Source of the DNA: Bradyrhizobium sp. RD5-C2
Lineage (GTDB): Bacteria > Pseudomonadota > Alphaproteobacteria > Rhizobiales > Xanthobacteraceae
Direction: 5' to 3'
DNA length: 51,808 nucleotides
NCBI RefSeq assembly: GCF_019972155.1
Contig: NZ_BOVL01000019.1
Coordinates: 51,597-103,404 of the forward strand
Shown: in pieces, positions 8,216 to 17,338 of the stretch
Layout: every line of letters starts with the position of its first letter
Position numbering within the stretch: the first letter of the stretch is position 1
Translations under genes and position numbers: made by a program
The notes under the pieces: generated by a model
Databases searched by the model: none
What the model was told of the DNA's origin: nothing
The model's input: the letters and a program-made list of their open reading frames with translations, nothing else

Positions 8216-8337
8216 GGCGATCTCCCTGTGCCTTGTTGTTATTGATACGCGCGGCGATGCGGGCCGCGCGCGAGCAGCCGCGGCAAGACTAGCACATCCC
8301 TGCAAATGAAAAGGCGGCGTGAAATTCCGCGCGGCGG

Positions 8338-9153
8338 CTATTCCGCGGCCTGCAGCATCACCGGCCGCGGCACGCGCGCGATCCAACCATCGATGAAATG
8401 CTTCAGCCACGCGCGCTCGGCGGCATCGTGCACGGCGCGCGCGGCGAAGTGCAGATGACCCGGCTGCGCGCCCGGCGAATCCATCCGCGCGCAACCGCGC
8501 GTGGTCCAGCGATGCATCATCGCGTAGGTCACGTCGGGATGGAATTGCAGGCCGAAGGCATTGCCGAACTGGAACGCTTGCACCGGGAAATCATCGCCCG
8601 CCGCGAGCAGGTCCGCGCCGTCAGGCAATTGAAAGCCCTCGCCATGCCAGTGATAGACCCGCGCCGGCCAGTCCGGGCACAACACGCGGCCAGCCTCGGT
8701 CGGCCGGACCGGGTAATAGCCGACCTCGACGCGGCCTTGCGGATGCGGCGCGACCTCGGCGCCGAGTTGCCGCGCCAGCATCTGCGCACCGAGGCAGATG
8801 CCCAGGAACGGGCGCTGCTCGCGCAGCGGAACCGAAATCCAGTCGATCTCGCGCCGGATATAGTCGTCGGGATCGTTGGCGCTCATCGGGCCACCGAAGA
8901 TCACCGCACCGGCATGTGCCTCGAGCGTGTCGGGCAGCGCGTCGCCGAAACGCGGGCGGCGGATGTCGAGGGGGTAGCCCAGCGCGCGCAGCGCGTTGCC
9001 GATTCGGCCGGGGGTCGATGTCTCCTGATGCAGCACGACCAGCACCGGCCGCAGCGAAGCCTGGTCCGAGATCCGATCCTTGGGCGTGATCGCGGCCGGC
9101 CTTCGGCTCGCGAAGGGCACCACGACACGGCTCTGGTCAGACCGGAACAACAT
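8338..9153 (-). CDS. class I glutamine amidotransferase-like protein
   Basis: A 271-residue stand-alone GATase1 domain. The nucleophile elbow is GICLGAQ (Cys120) and the catalytic His is in LQFHPDVTY (His205), where the usual Glu of the HPE triad is Asp207. GGPMSAND forms the oxyanion strand. Such proteins are often annotated as GMP-synthase-like amidotransferases, and some hydrolyse other gamma-glutamyl compounds. No synthetase partner gene is adjacent, so the substrate is unknown. The first 35 residues precede the domain and the start could lie further in. Confidence 0.85.
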   Translation of the reverse strand: MLFRSDQSRVVVPFASRRPAAITPKDRISDQASLRPVLVVLHQETSTPGRIGNALRALGYPLDIRRPRFGDALPDTLEAHAGAVIFGGPMSANDPDDYIRREIDWISVPLREQRPFLGICLGAQMLARQLGAEVAPHPQGRVEVGYYPVRPTEAGRVLCPDWPARVYHWHGEGFQLPDGADLLAAGDDFPVQAFQFGNAFGLQFHPDVTYAMMHRWTTRGCARMDSPGAQPGHLHFAARAVHDAAERAWLKHFIDGWIARVPRPVMLQAAE

Positions 9154-9297
9154 TGCCTTTGCTTAAAGTTTCGGCACGTAAGGCACGATCATAGCTAAGT
9201 GGTCGTTAACATCGTGTGAGTTTGCGCACACCCGTGCGAAGCAAATCGCGGGCCAGAAACAGGCTTAACGGCGATGAATGTGCTTTTGCAGGTGAAG

Positions 9298-10077
9298 CTA
9301 GCGCTTGCGCAGCTGAAAGCCGCCGACCGCGGTCAGGATGAAGGAGCGCGGAAACAGCCGGAGCAGGAACGGCACCATTTTGATGAAGGCGCCCGGCAGC
9401 ACGGCGCGCTTGTTGGCCATCAGGCCGCGATAGGCCTGGCGGGCGACCTCGGCCGGCGCGACGTTGAGGATGGCGGAATCGAATCCGGGGGCAAAGCCGG
9501 CGCGGTCCTGGAATTCGGACGGCACGGGGCCCGGACAAACCACGGTGACGCGCACCCCCTTCGGCGCCAGTTCACAGCGCAACGCCTCGGAAAACGACAG
9601 CACATAGGCCTTGCTGGCGTAGTACACCGCCATGCCGGGGCCCGGCAGGAATCCGGCGATCGAGCCGAGATTGAGGATGCCGCCGCGGTTGCGGATCAGC
9701 TGGTCGGCAAAACGCAGCGTCAGGTCGGTCAGCGCGCGGATATTGAGGTTGATGATGTTGAGCTGTTCGGCGCGGTCGCGCTCCACGGCAAGCCCGAACA
9801 GGCCGAACCCGGCATTATTGACGAGATATTCGACCTCGACGCCGGCCTCGGTCAGGGCCCGCGCGATCTGATCACCCGCATCGGTCTGCTGGAGATCGCA
9901 GGGAATCACGATCGGCGCCGCGCCGCCCTTGGCTCCGAGCTCGTCGGCGAGGGTCTTCAGGCGATCGGCGCGCCGCGCCACCAGCGCCACGCGGTGACCA
10001 TTCGATGCAAACACGCGCGCCAGTTCGGTGCCTATGCCCGCCGATGCCCCGGTTATCAGCGTCACACGCTCAGTCAC
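9298..10077 (-). CDS. SDR family NAD(P)-dependent oxidoreductase
   Basis: A classical short-chain dehydrogenase of 259 residues. The cofactor loop is TGASAGIG (9-16), followed by NNAG at 87-90, catalytic Ser139 in NLGSIAG, and the YxxxK motif Tyr152-Lys156. The C-terminal FIKMVPFLLRLFPRSFILTA is hydrophobic and may associate with membrane, as in the DltE/YqjQ-type subgroup. Substrate unknown. Monocistronic on the minus strand. A TTTCGTGACGAAA palindrome sits at 10192-10204, about 115 nt upstream. Confidence 0.88.
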   Translation of the reverse strand: MTERVTLITGASAGIGTELARVFASNGHRVALVARRADRLKTLADELGAKGGAAPIVIPCDLQQTDAGDQIARALTEAGVEVEYLVNNAGFGLFGLAVERDRAEQLNIINLNIRALTDLTLRFADQLIRNRGGILNLGSIAGFLPGPGMAVYYASKAYVLSFSEALRCELAPKGVRVTVVCPGPVPSEFQDRAGFAPGFDSAILNVAPAEVARQAYRGLMANKRAVLPGAFIKMVPFLLRLFPRSFILTAVGGFQLRKR

Positions 10078-10304
10078 GTTTCAAACTCTTACTGCAAATT
10101 CTAGTGAGGTCCCCAACGGGGCGACGAGAGCATAGGGACGCGGTGTGACGCAAGCCGCGTATGGGCTTGTGGATAGCGGCGGGGCCGCTGGTTTCGTGAC
10201 GAAATGACCGATTTTCAGTCGGATCGCCCGCAATCGCGGCGGACATTAAAATTTCGTCATCCGCCATGCAGGCAGGGGGCGTCCGCCAGCGCCAGGCAGC
10301 CGTG

Positions 10305-10808
10305 TCAGATTGCCGCGTCGGCCGTGCCCCAGGGGCCCTTTGGCAGCTCCGCCTGCTTCTCGGCGACCCGGTGCTTGAGATCGATGCGGTCGCGTGAGGA
10401 AATGCCGAGCAGATCGGCGGCGCGCCAGACGACATTGTCCTCGAACTCGCTGACCTGGCCGTCGGCATAGACCAACTCCCACATCATCTCGACGATGCGC
10501 AGCCGCCCCTCCTCATTCACCGAGCGCATGATCACACTGGTAAAGTGATAGAGATCCACGGCCTCGCCCTCGACGCGCATGGCGGAGGCGATCAGTCGGT
10601 CGGCAGTGCCGGGATCGAGCTGGAAGCGGCCCTCGATCAGGCTGTGCAGCTTGAGCTTTTCGGCAGGCGTCGGCTCGCCGTCGAGCGAGACGACATGCAC
10701 CAGGAGCGCGGTCGCCGCCAGACGATAATCGCTGTCATCGAAGGCGCGGTCGGTCTGGGCATCGGGGGAGACGATATCGGCAATGAATTGGCGGAGTCCG
10801 TCGAGCAT
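10305..10808 (-). CDS. TerB family protein
   Basis: A 167-residue TerB-like (tellurite resistance B/COG4103) all-helical protein. Characteristic features are the acidic metal-binding-type loops HVVSLDGEPTPAEK and ELVYADGQVSEFED, which match the two internally repeated TerB half-domains. I chose the ATG at 10808 (MLDGLRQFI) because the upstream reading runs into an E2 repeat. Function in vivo unclear; stand-alone TerB proteins are widespread and need not confer tellurite resistance. Confidence 0.85.
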   Translation of the reverse strand: MLDGLRQFIADIVSPDAQTDRAFDDSDYRLAATALLVHVVSLDGEPTPAEKLKLHSLIEGRFQLDPGTADRLIASAMRVEGEAVDLYHFTSVIMRSVNEEGRLRIVEMMWELVYADGQVSEFEDNVVWRAADLLGISSRDRIDLKHRVAEKQAELPKGPWGTADAAI

Positions 10809-10845
10809 CGCTCTCTCTGTGGAATGAAGCCTGGAAGCTTTGATT

Positions 10846-10892
10846 GAGCATCTGTCCGGAAAACCGCTACGCACTTTTCCGGACCATGCGCT
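10846..10892. repeat. dispersed repeat, family E2
   Basis: GAGCATCTGTCCGGAAAACC ... CACTTTTCCGGACCATGCGC is an imperfect palindrome matching the E2 copy at 12410-12461. It lies between the cyclase and TerB genes. Confidence 0.75.
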
Positions 10893-10990
10893 GTTGAAAT
10901 CTATATGGCGTGGAAACAGAACCGGCGCAATCCGCGCGGGTTCCCGCTGCGGCATTACGTTTCAGCAAGCATTACGTGTCGGCAATGTGA

Positions 10991-12400
10991 CTACGGTATC
11001 TCGTACACCACGAGCTTGTCGGCAATGCCGCGCAGCGCCGCTTCCTTCTGGATCGGCTTGATCGCCGCGCGATCGAGGATGCCCGCGACCTCCGCTGCTT
11101 CCATCACCGGCTGGGTCAAATGGATTTCCTGTGACGTCGACAGGCTCTGTACCCGTGCGGCGATATTCACGGTCTGGCCGAAATAGTCCTGCCGCTCGTT
11201 CAGCGTCACCGCGAGGCACGGCCCCTCATGGATGCCGATCTTGACGACCAGATCTTCCTTGCCGCGCTCGGTGTTGAGCTGCTTCATCGCGGCCCGCATG
11301 CGCAGGCCCGCCGACAATGCGTGCTCGGGCCGGATGAAGGTCGCCATCACCGCATCGCCGATCGTCTTCACGACGGCGCCGTGCTCGGAGGCGATGATCT
11401 CGAGCAGTGCGTGGAAATGCGCGCGCACCAGATCGAATGCGGCGAGGTCGCCGACCCGCTCATAGAGCGCTGTCGAACCCTTGAGATCAGTGAACAGGAA
11501 GGTCAGCGCGGTGATCTTCAGCCGCTGGTCGACGGTGAGGTTGTCGGCCTTGAACACGTCGCGGAAAGTCTGGTTCGACAGCATCCGCTTCGCGGTGAGG
11601 ATCGGCTTGCGCTTGCCGAGCAGCTTGTGCAGCGGATCGCCCGCGATCCACACCGAAGGCAGCACGCGAACGTCGGCGTGATTCTCCAGCGAGAGCCGCA
11701 GCGGCCCCGGTCGCATCGTCGAGGTGCCTGTCGGCGCATGCGAGTTGTTGAAGGCGATCGAGAACTGCTGACGCTCGGTGGTCGGCTCGCCCTCGACAGC
11801 CAAGAAATGCGCCGAATGCGTCACCGGCTCGAACAGGATGACGAACTGGTTGGGCAGGTTGAGCGACAGGATCGCCTTTTCGCCTGGCGGCAGCTCGAGC
11901 CCCTCCAGCGTCACCTCGTTGATCAGGGTCGACACCGAGCTCTCGTCGAACTCGATCCCCGAGCTCCAGAACATCTGCCGGAAGTATTCCCAGATCGGCA
12001 ACGTGTTGGGATCGTGCGCGGCAATGCGCCGAACGCGCGGACTGACAGTGAAGGCAACCTCGACTTGCTCGTCGACCGAAGCCTCGTAGCCGGCCGCGCA
12101 CAGCGCGCAATTGTAGTCGTCATGGCGCAACGACTTCAGCGTGGTGTGAGCATCGAGCACGCCGCCACAGCCCGGACACAGCACGTTCCAGCTCATGTCG
12201 AACAGGCCGAGCCGGGAAGCATGCAGGAAACCGGAGATCACCTTCTCCTGGTCGAGGCCGGTACGGCTGGAGAAATCCAGAGCGTTGATGCGATTGAGCT
12301 CGCGATCGTGACCATCGGCGATCAATTGCTGCATGGCATCGACGACGGCCGGATCGGTCGTCTGCCTGAGGACTGCGAAGTGGGCTTGCGTATCGCTCAT
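10991..12400 (-). CDS. class III adenylate/guanylate cyclase with N-terminal zinc-ribbon-like region
   Basis: A 469-residue protein. The N-terminal part (about 1-290) resembles DUF5939 and has two CxxC knuckles (Cys75/78 and Cys98/101) suggesting a bound metal. The C-terminal part is a class III nucleotide cyclase domain: FTDLKGST with metal Asp305, KTIGDAVMA with second metal Asp349, and VNIAAR with the transition-state Asn412 and Arg416. Key catalytic residues are therefore present and activity is likely, with ATP the more common substrate. No transmembrane segment is seen, so it is probably a soluble sensor-cyclase; the signal is unknown. Flanked on both sides by E2 repeats. Confidence 0.9.
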   Translation of the reverse strand: MSDTQAHFAVLRQTTDPAVVDAMQQLIADGHDRELNRINALDFSSRTGLDQEKVISGFLHASRLGLFDMSWNVLCPGCGGVLDAHTTLKSLRHDDYNCALCAAGYEASVDEQVEVAFTVSPRVRRIAAHDPNTLPIWEYFRQMFWSSGIEFDESSVSTLINEVTLEGLELPPGEKAILSLNLPNQFVILFEPVTHSAHFLAVEGEPTTERQQFSIAFNNSHAPTGTSTMRPGPLRLSLENHADVRVLPSVWIAGDPLHKLLGKRKPILTAKRMLSNQTFRDVFKADNLTVDQRLKITALTFLFTDLKGSTALYERVGDLAAFDLVRAHFHALLEIIASEHGAVVKTIGDAVMATFIRPEHALSAGLRMRAAMKQLNTERGKEDLVVKIGIHEGPCLAVTLNERQDYFGQTVNIAARVQSLSTSQEIHLTQPVMEAAEVAGILDRAAIKPIQKEAALRGIADKLVVYEIP

Positions 12401-12409
12401 GGTGAACCC

Positions 12410-12461
12410 CTAGAGCATGATCCGGAAAAGTGCGTAGCGGTTTTCCGATAAGATCATGCTC
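12410..12461. repeat. dispersed repeat, family E2 (best-preserved copy)
   Basis: CTAGAGCATGATCCGGAAAA (12410-12429) and the mirrored TTTTCCGATAAGATCATGCTC form a near-complete palindrome. I use it as the reference for the other E2 copies. It lies immediately upstream of the cyclase start. Confidence 0.85.
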
Positions 12462-12545
12462 AAAACAAAAAGAGATAGAGCGGGATGACAATTCGACGAA
12501 GAGTCATCCCGCTCAAGATGAGCATTTGGACACCGCCGCGCAAGA

Positions 12546-13931
12546 TCAGCGCGGCTTGATCGTGAACACCGGGGAGCGGTTCGGCTGTGTCGTCACCACG
12601 CCGATCGGAAGCACCGGCTCCTTGTCCACCAGCGCGACGCGGAACGCACCGATGATCTTCGCGAGCGCGAGCGTCGCCTCGACCAACGCGAAATGCGCGC
12701 CGATACAGACCCGCGCACCGACCCCGAACGGCAGATAGGCGAACCGATCGGGCGGCGTCTCCGTCATGAAGCGCTGCGGCACGAACGCGTTCGGCTCGTG
12801 CCACAGCTTTTCATGCCGGTGCAACAGCCACGGCGCGATCAGGATTACGTCATGCTTCCTGACCGGACGGCCCGCGATCGTATCGGGACCGGCAGCCGCT
12901 CGCGCGATCAGGAACGCCGGCGGATAAAGCCGCATGGTTTCGTCGACCACCGCGCGGGTGAATTTCAGCCGCTCGATGTCGAGCGCGCCCGACGTCGTCA
13001 CGCTCCTGACTTCTGCTGCCAATTGTTCCTGGGTCTCGGGATCGAGCGCCAGCAGATAGAGCGCCCAGAACAGCGCGGTCGCGGTGGTCTCGTGGCCGGC
13101 CAGGATCATGGTCGCGACCTGGTCACCGAGCTGGGCGTCGGTGAAGGCCTCGCCGGTTTCAGGATCGCGCGCAGCGTCCATCAGGTCGAACAGGTCGCGC
13201 CCCGGCGCGTTGTCATCCTTGCCGGCGGCGCGACGCTCGGCCATCAGCTGGCCGACAAACGCGGTCCAGCGCTTGCGGAAACGGGCGCGCCGGAAATCCT
13301 GCGGAGTGGGCCAGTTCAAGGGCAGCACCAGGTCGAGCATATGCGGCCGCGCCAGCGTGTCGCCATACTCCATCACGAAGTCGCGCAGCGCGGCGCCGTG
13401 GCGATCCATGCCGAACGAGAACATGGTGCGGCCGGCGATCTCCAGCGTCATGCGCTGCATCACCTCGCGCAGATCGACCGGAGCGCCGCTCGCGACCTTC
13501 AGCTTGGCGATGGTCTCGTCGACCGCCGCGATCATGTACGGCACCAGCGTCGTCACCGCGCGCGGCGTGAACGCCGGCGCCAGCGTGCGGCGCTGATACT
13601 TCCAGGCGCGGCCCTCGGCGATCAGCAATCCCTCGCCCAGCATCGGACGCAGCACGCGAAGGCCGGCCGGCGTGCGGGTGTAGTTTTCGTAATTGTCGAC
13701 CAGCACGTGGCGGATCGCATCCGGCGTATTGAGGATAAAGCTCGAGTGATTGAGGAAGCGGCCCTGGACGATGTCGTCCTCATAGGCGCGCTGGCCCCAG
13801 GTCTCGATCGGCGAGTTGCGCATCACCCGCATCCGCTGGAACGCGCCCATGCCTTCGGGCGCGCGCGGCGGCGCCGGCGGGACCAGGGGACGCCGCGTGA
13901 CCGTGACGTCGTAGACTTCGGCTATGCTCAT
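12546..13931 (-). CDS. cytochrome P450
   Basis: A soluble-type cytochrome P450 of 461 residues from the ATG at 13931. The I-helix oxygen-activation motif is AGHETT (278-283), the K-helix ExxR is Glu331-Arg334, and the haem loop is FGVGARVCIGAHFA with the thiolate ligand Cys409. The N-terminus has no membrane anchor but has a Pro-rich lead (PLVPPAPPRAPEG). Substrate unknown. No ferredoxin or ferredoxin reductase gene is adjacent, so electrons must come from elsewhere. It lies 83 bp downstream of the Tat-exported hydrolase gene on the same strand. The longer open frame to 14063 overlaps that gene and is rejected as the start. Confidence 0.93.
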   Translation of the reverse strand: MSIAEVYDVTVTRRPLVPPAPPRAPEGMGAFQRMRVMRNSPIETWGQRAYEDDIVQGRFLNHSSFILNTPDAIRHVLVDNYENYTRTPAGLRVLRPMLGEGLLIAEGRAWKYQRRTLAPAFTPRAVTTLVPYMIAAVDETIAKLKVASGAPVDLREVMQRMTLEIAGRTMFSFGMDRHGAALRDFVMEYGDTLARPHMLDLVLPLNWPTPQDFRRARFRKRWTAFVGQLMAERRAAGKDDNAPGRDLFDLMDAARDPETGEAFTDAQLGDQVATMILAGHETTATALFWALYLLALDPETQEQLAAEVRSVTTSGALDIERLKFTRAVVDETMRLYPPAFLIARAAAGPDTIAGRPVRKHDVILIAPWLLHRHEKLWHEPNAFVPQRFMTETPPDRFAYLPFGVGARVCIGAHFALVEATLALAKIIGAFRVALVDKEPVLPIGVVTTQPNRSPVFTIKPR

Positions 13932-14014
13932 GGTCCTCGCTTCCTGCCTCACGCAATGGCCGATCCGGCCACGCGATCCCGGCGCCACAAAGGCGCGCGG
14001 ACCCCGCACAAGAC

Positions 14015-15391
14015 CTAATAAGTCAGCTCGGCGACTGCAATCCGATTCTCCGACGCCGGCCAAGCCCGTGCCACGATGCGTTCGCCGTTGAAGATCGCGG
14101 CCACCGGACGGCTGAGATCGGCCGCGGGGAGCCGCAACGTCGTCACCGCATCGGTCGGCACGCCGGATTTGACATCGGCCGGTTCCTTGCCGTCGAACAG
14201 CACGATATCGCGCGGTAGCCCGAAATAGCCGCGCGGCCGTGACATCAGCATGACGGCGCCCGCACCGGCATCAGCAGGCAGCAGCGGTCGCGCCGCGCGC
14301 AGATGCACGATCTCGGACGAGCGCGGAAACGGCGAGCGATAGATATGCGTCGTCACGGCATCGGGCGAGGTCAGTACGAATTCGAGCGACCAGGATGGAT
14401 CGACCTGCGCGGGCCCCCAACGGCCGTCGGCGCCGGTCTGCGAGCTGTGCAGCGGGCCACTGAGGCGCTCGCCGGTTTCCGCCGACACGCGATAGATGTC
14501 GACCGTGGCACCCGGCACCGGCCGGTTGGTCGGCACGCCGCCGGGCGTGCCCGTGACGAGGCCGCTCAGCCTCACCGCCGTCTCCGGCACGATCTCGATC
14601 CGCGACGGCTCGTGCCCCGCGATGAATTTGTAGATCTCGCGAAAGGCGCGCGGATGATATGCGGTCTCGCGATGATCCACGGCGCCGAGCACCAGATTGG
14701 TCGCGCCTTTCAGTGCCGGACCTTCAGCGGTGACGTTGGTCGGCGTGCCCGGCTTGCCGATGAAGCGGCCGTCGGCCTGGGCATATTTGTCGAGGCCATC
14801 GCTGCGCAAGGTCAGGAAGGCGGTGACAGCAGTCACTTCGCTGTCGCCATCGTTCAGCCCGAGCAGGAACGGACCGTGCCCGTTGAACTCGTTGCCGAGC
14901 CCATCGTCCGAGGCATACACACCGTGATTGGGCGTGCCGCACAGCACCGCGTGGCTGATGTCGCCGCCGCCACCATTCTTGACAAAGTTGCGGATCGCAT
15001 TGCCGCCGCGGGAATTCCCGACCAGCGCGATACGCGCGGCGCCGCTCTTTTGCTTCAGCTCCCTGACCGCCTCGGCGAGCTCGCGGCGCGCATCCTCGGT
15101 CGAGGAGCGGCCCGCCTGCTCGACCTTGTCGTCCGTGCGCGCCAAGGGATCGGTGAAGTTGATCGCGGCCATGCGCTCGCGCGGCACGCCGTTGGATTCC
15201 ATCCGCCAGAGCGTCGTCAACCAGAGCGCAGCGTGATCGCCATTGCCGTGCACGAACAGGATCGGCGGGATGTCGCTGGCGGGCGCGGACTGGGCCAAGG
15301 CCGACTGAGACAGGGCCGAGGTACCGAATTGGCCCCCCAGCAAGGACAGCGCGCCTGCCCCCTTCAAGATCGTCCGTCGCGACAGGTCCAT
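14015..15391 (-). CDS. Tat-exported alpha/beta hydrolase
   Basis: A 458-residue secreted hydrolase. The N-terminus MDLSRRTILKGAGALSLL is a twin-arginine signal peptide with probable cleavage near ALAQSA. The hydrolase core shows HGNGDHA (48-54) and the nucleophile elbow GNSRGG with Ser127. The last 180 residues look like beta-rich accessory domains (VRLSGLVTGTPGG..., carboxypeptidase-regulatory-like). Esterase or depolymerase activity on an extracellular substrate is plausible but unproven. GGGGGGAACGC precedes the ATG. It sits upstream of the P450 gene and divergent from an MFS exporter. Confidence 0.85.
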   Translation of the reverse strand: MDLSRRTILKGAGALSLLGGQFGTSALSQSALAQSAPASDIPPILFVHGNGDHAALWLTTLWRMESNGVPRERMAAINFTDPLARTDDKVEQAGRSSTEDARRELAEAVRELKQKSGAARIALVGNSRGGNAIRNFVKNGGGGDISHAVLCGTPNHGVYASDDGLGNEFNGHGPFLLGLNDGDSEVTAVTAFLTLRSDGLDKYAQADGRFIGKPGTPTNVTAEGPALKGATNLVLGAVDHRETAYHPRAFREIYKFIAGHEPSRIEIVPETAVRLSGLVTGTPGGVPTNRPVPGATVDIYRVSAETGERLSGPLHSSQTGADGRWGPAQVDPSWSLEFVLTSPDAVTTHIYRSPFPRSSEIVHLRAARPLLPADAGAGAVMLMSRPRGYFGLPRDIVLFDGKEPADVKSGVPTDAVTTLRLPAADLSRPVAAIFNGERIVARAWPASENRIAVAELTY

Positions 15392-15537
15392 GCGTTCCCC
15401 CCAAACTTTTCAGCACTTTAGCTGTGCCCACGGCCGCGAACAGGTCATAACTGCCCGGGCATGAGACGCTTTTCGCAGTCATTTGCGACCCTGGCTCGGA
15501 TCATCAACAAGCCGGAGCAGGGCAAACGGAACCGGAT

Positions 15538-17217
15538 ATGAGCGAACCGCCAGTACGCACCGACAGTATCACAGCACCGCTACGTCACTCGATCTTCAGG
15601 CGAATCTGGCTCGCCAGCCTGCTCTCCAACCTCGGCATCCTGATCCAGGGCGTCGGCGCCGCCTGGGCGATGACCCAGATGACCGCGGAGGCCGACAAGG
15701 TCGCGCTGGTGCAGACCGCGCTGATGCTGCCGGTGATGCTGATCGCGATGCCGGCAGGCGCCATCGCCGACATGCATGACCGCCGCATCGTGGCGCTGGT
15801 GTCGCTGGCGATCGCCCTCTCCGGCGCCACCACGCTGACGGTGCTGGCCTGGCTCAATCTGGTGACGCCGAACATCCTGCTTGCGCTGTGCTTCGTCGTC
15901 GGCAGCGGCATGGCGCTGTTCGGCCCGGCCTGGCAATCCTCGGTCAGCGAGCAGGTGCCGTCGGAGACGCTGCCCGCCGCGGTCGCGCTGAACGGCATCA
16001 GCTACAACATCGCGCGCAGCTTCGGTCCGGCAATCGGCGGCATCGTGGTCGCATCCGCAGGCGCCGTGGCGGCCTTCGCGGCAAATGCGGTGCTGTATCT
16101 GCCCCTGCTCGTCGTGCTGTTCCTGTGGAATCGCGTCAGCGAGCCGTCGCGGCTGCCGCGCGAACGGCTGAACCGCGCCATCGTTTCCGGCGTGCGCTAC
16201 ATCACCAATTCGCCGTCGATCAGGATCGTGCTGACCCGCACCATGGTGACCGGCATCATCGGCGGCTCGGTCTCGGCGCTGATGCCGCTGGTGGCCCGCG
16301 ATCTGCTGCATGGCGGCGCGCAGACCTACGGCATCATGCTCGGCGCCTTCGGCATGGGCGCGGTGATCGGCGCGCTCAACATCAGCGAGATCCGCAGCCG
16401 GCTCAGCGGCGAAGCCGCGATCCGCGTCTGCGCGTTGACGATGGGCGCGGCGATCGCCGCTGTTGCCGTGAGCAGGCAGCCGGTGATCACCGCCGCCGCG
16501 CTGGTGGTTGCCGGCGCGGTGTGGATGCTCGCGATCGCGCTGTTCAACATCGGCGTGCAGCTGTCGGCGCCGCGCTGGGTCGCAGGCCGTTCGCTGGCGG
16601 CCTTCCAGGCCTCGATCGCCGGCGGCATCGCAATCGGAAGCTGGTGCTGGGGCCGCATCACGGACCTCGGCGGCGTCGAGATGGCGCTGTTGATCTCCGC
16701 CGGGCTGATGCTACTGTCGCCGGTGCTCGGCTTCTGGCTCAGGATGCCGCCGATCGGCGCGCGCAACGAGGACGCGACCGATATGCTGGCCGATCCCGAG
16801 GTGCGGCTGCAGCTGACCGGGCGCAGCGGGCCGCTGGTGGTCGAGATCGAATACCGGGTGGCGCAGGACAATGCCCGCGCCTTCCACAATGTGATGCAGG
16901 ACGTGCAGCTCAGCCGCCAGCGCAACGGCGCCTATGGCTGGTCGATCGCCCGCGACATCGCCGATCCCGAATTGTGGACCGAGCGCTATCATTGCCCGAC
17001 CTGGCTCGATTTCCTGCGCCAGCGCAACCGCGCCACCCAGATCGAGCGCGCGCTGCATCAGAAGGCGGCCGACTTCCACATCGGCGCCGAGCCGATCCGC
17101 GTGCGCCGGATGCTGGAGCGTCCGTTCGGCTCGGTCCGCTGGAAGGACGAGACCCCGGACCGCGCCGCCAAGGAAGTGATCCCGGTAGTCGCGACCGCGG
17201 CGGGCAGCAGTACGTAA
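15538..17217 (+). CDS. MFS transporter (MFS_3/EntS type) with fused C-terminal ABM-like domain
   Basis: A 559-residue protein. Residues about 15-405 form a 12-helix major facilitator domain of the MFS_3 (enterobactin-exporter-like) group, with IADMHDRRIVAL as the loop 2-3 motif. Residues about 431-525 form a cytoplasmic domain resembling antibiotic-biosynthesis monooxygenase (dimeric alpha-beta barrel) folds: VVEIEYRVAQDNARAFHNVM, then GAYGWSIARDIADPELWTERYH. This fusion is known in PF05977 proteins, but the role of the tail is unclear. Drug, siderophore or metabolite efflux is likely. It is divergent from the Tat hydrolase with a 146-bp shared upstream region. Confidence 0.88.
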   Translation: MSEPPVRTDSITAPLRHSIFRRIWLASLLSNLGILIQGVGAAWAMTQMTAEADKVALVQTALMLPVMLIAMPAGAIADMHDRRIVALVSLAIALSGATTLTVLAWLNLVTPNILLALCFVVGSGMALFGPAWQSSVSEQVPSETLPAAVALNGISYNIARSFGPAIGGIVVASAGAVAAFAANAVLYLPLLVVLFLWNRVSEPSRLPRERLNRAIVSGVRYITNSPSIRIVLTRTMVTGIIGGSVSALMPLVARDLLHGGAQTYGIMLGAFGMGAVIGALNISEIRSRLSGEAAIRVCALTMGAAIAAVAVSRQPVITAAALVVAGAVWMLAIALFNIGVQLSAPRWVAGRSLAAFQASIAGGIAIGSWCWGRITDLGGVEMALLISAGLMLLSPVLGFWLRMPPIGARNEDATDMLADPEVRLQLTGRSGPLVVEIEYRVAQDNARAFHNVMQDVQLSRQRNGAYGWSIARDIADPELWTERYHCPTWLDFLRQRNRATQIERALHQKAADFHIGAEPIRVRRMLERPFGSVRWKDETPDRAAKEVIPVVATAAGSST

Positions 17218-17227
17218 ATCTCTCAAT

Positions 17228-17328
17228 CGTCATTCCGGGATGGCCCGAAGGGCCAGGCCCGGAATCCATACTCACGATCGTGGTTATGGATTCCGGGCCC
17301 ATCGCTTGCGCGATGTCCCGGAATGACG
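17228..17328. repeat. palindromic repeat, family E3
   Basis: Ends CGTCATTCCGGG and CCCGGAATGACG are perfect reverse complements, and inner arms GGCCCGGAATCCATA / TATGGATTCCGGGCC also pair. It fills the gap between the convergent MFS gene and the small cysteine-repeat gene. Confidence 0.85.
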
Positions 17329-17338
17329 GTTGGTTAGT

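Noticed and set aside
10305..10808. Tellurite resistance operon
   Set aside because: Only a stand-alone TerB-like protein is present; no terZ, terC or terD genes are nearby.
13932..14063. N-terminal extension of the P450
   Set aside because: It would overlap the end of the Tat hydrolase gene, and the added residues are unlike P450 leaders; the ATG at 13931 is better.
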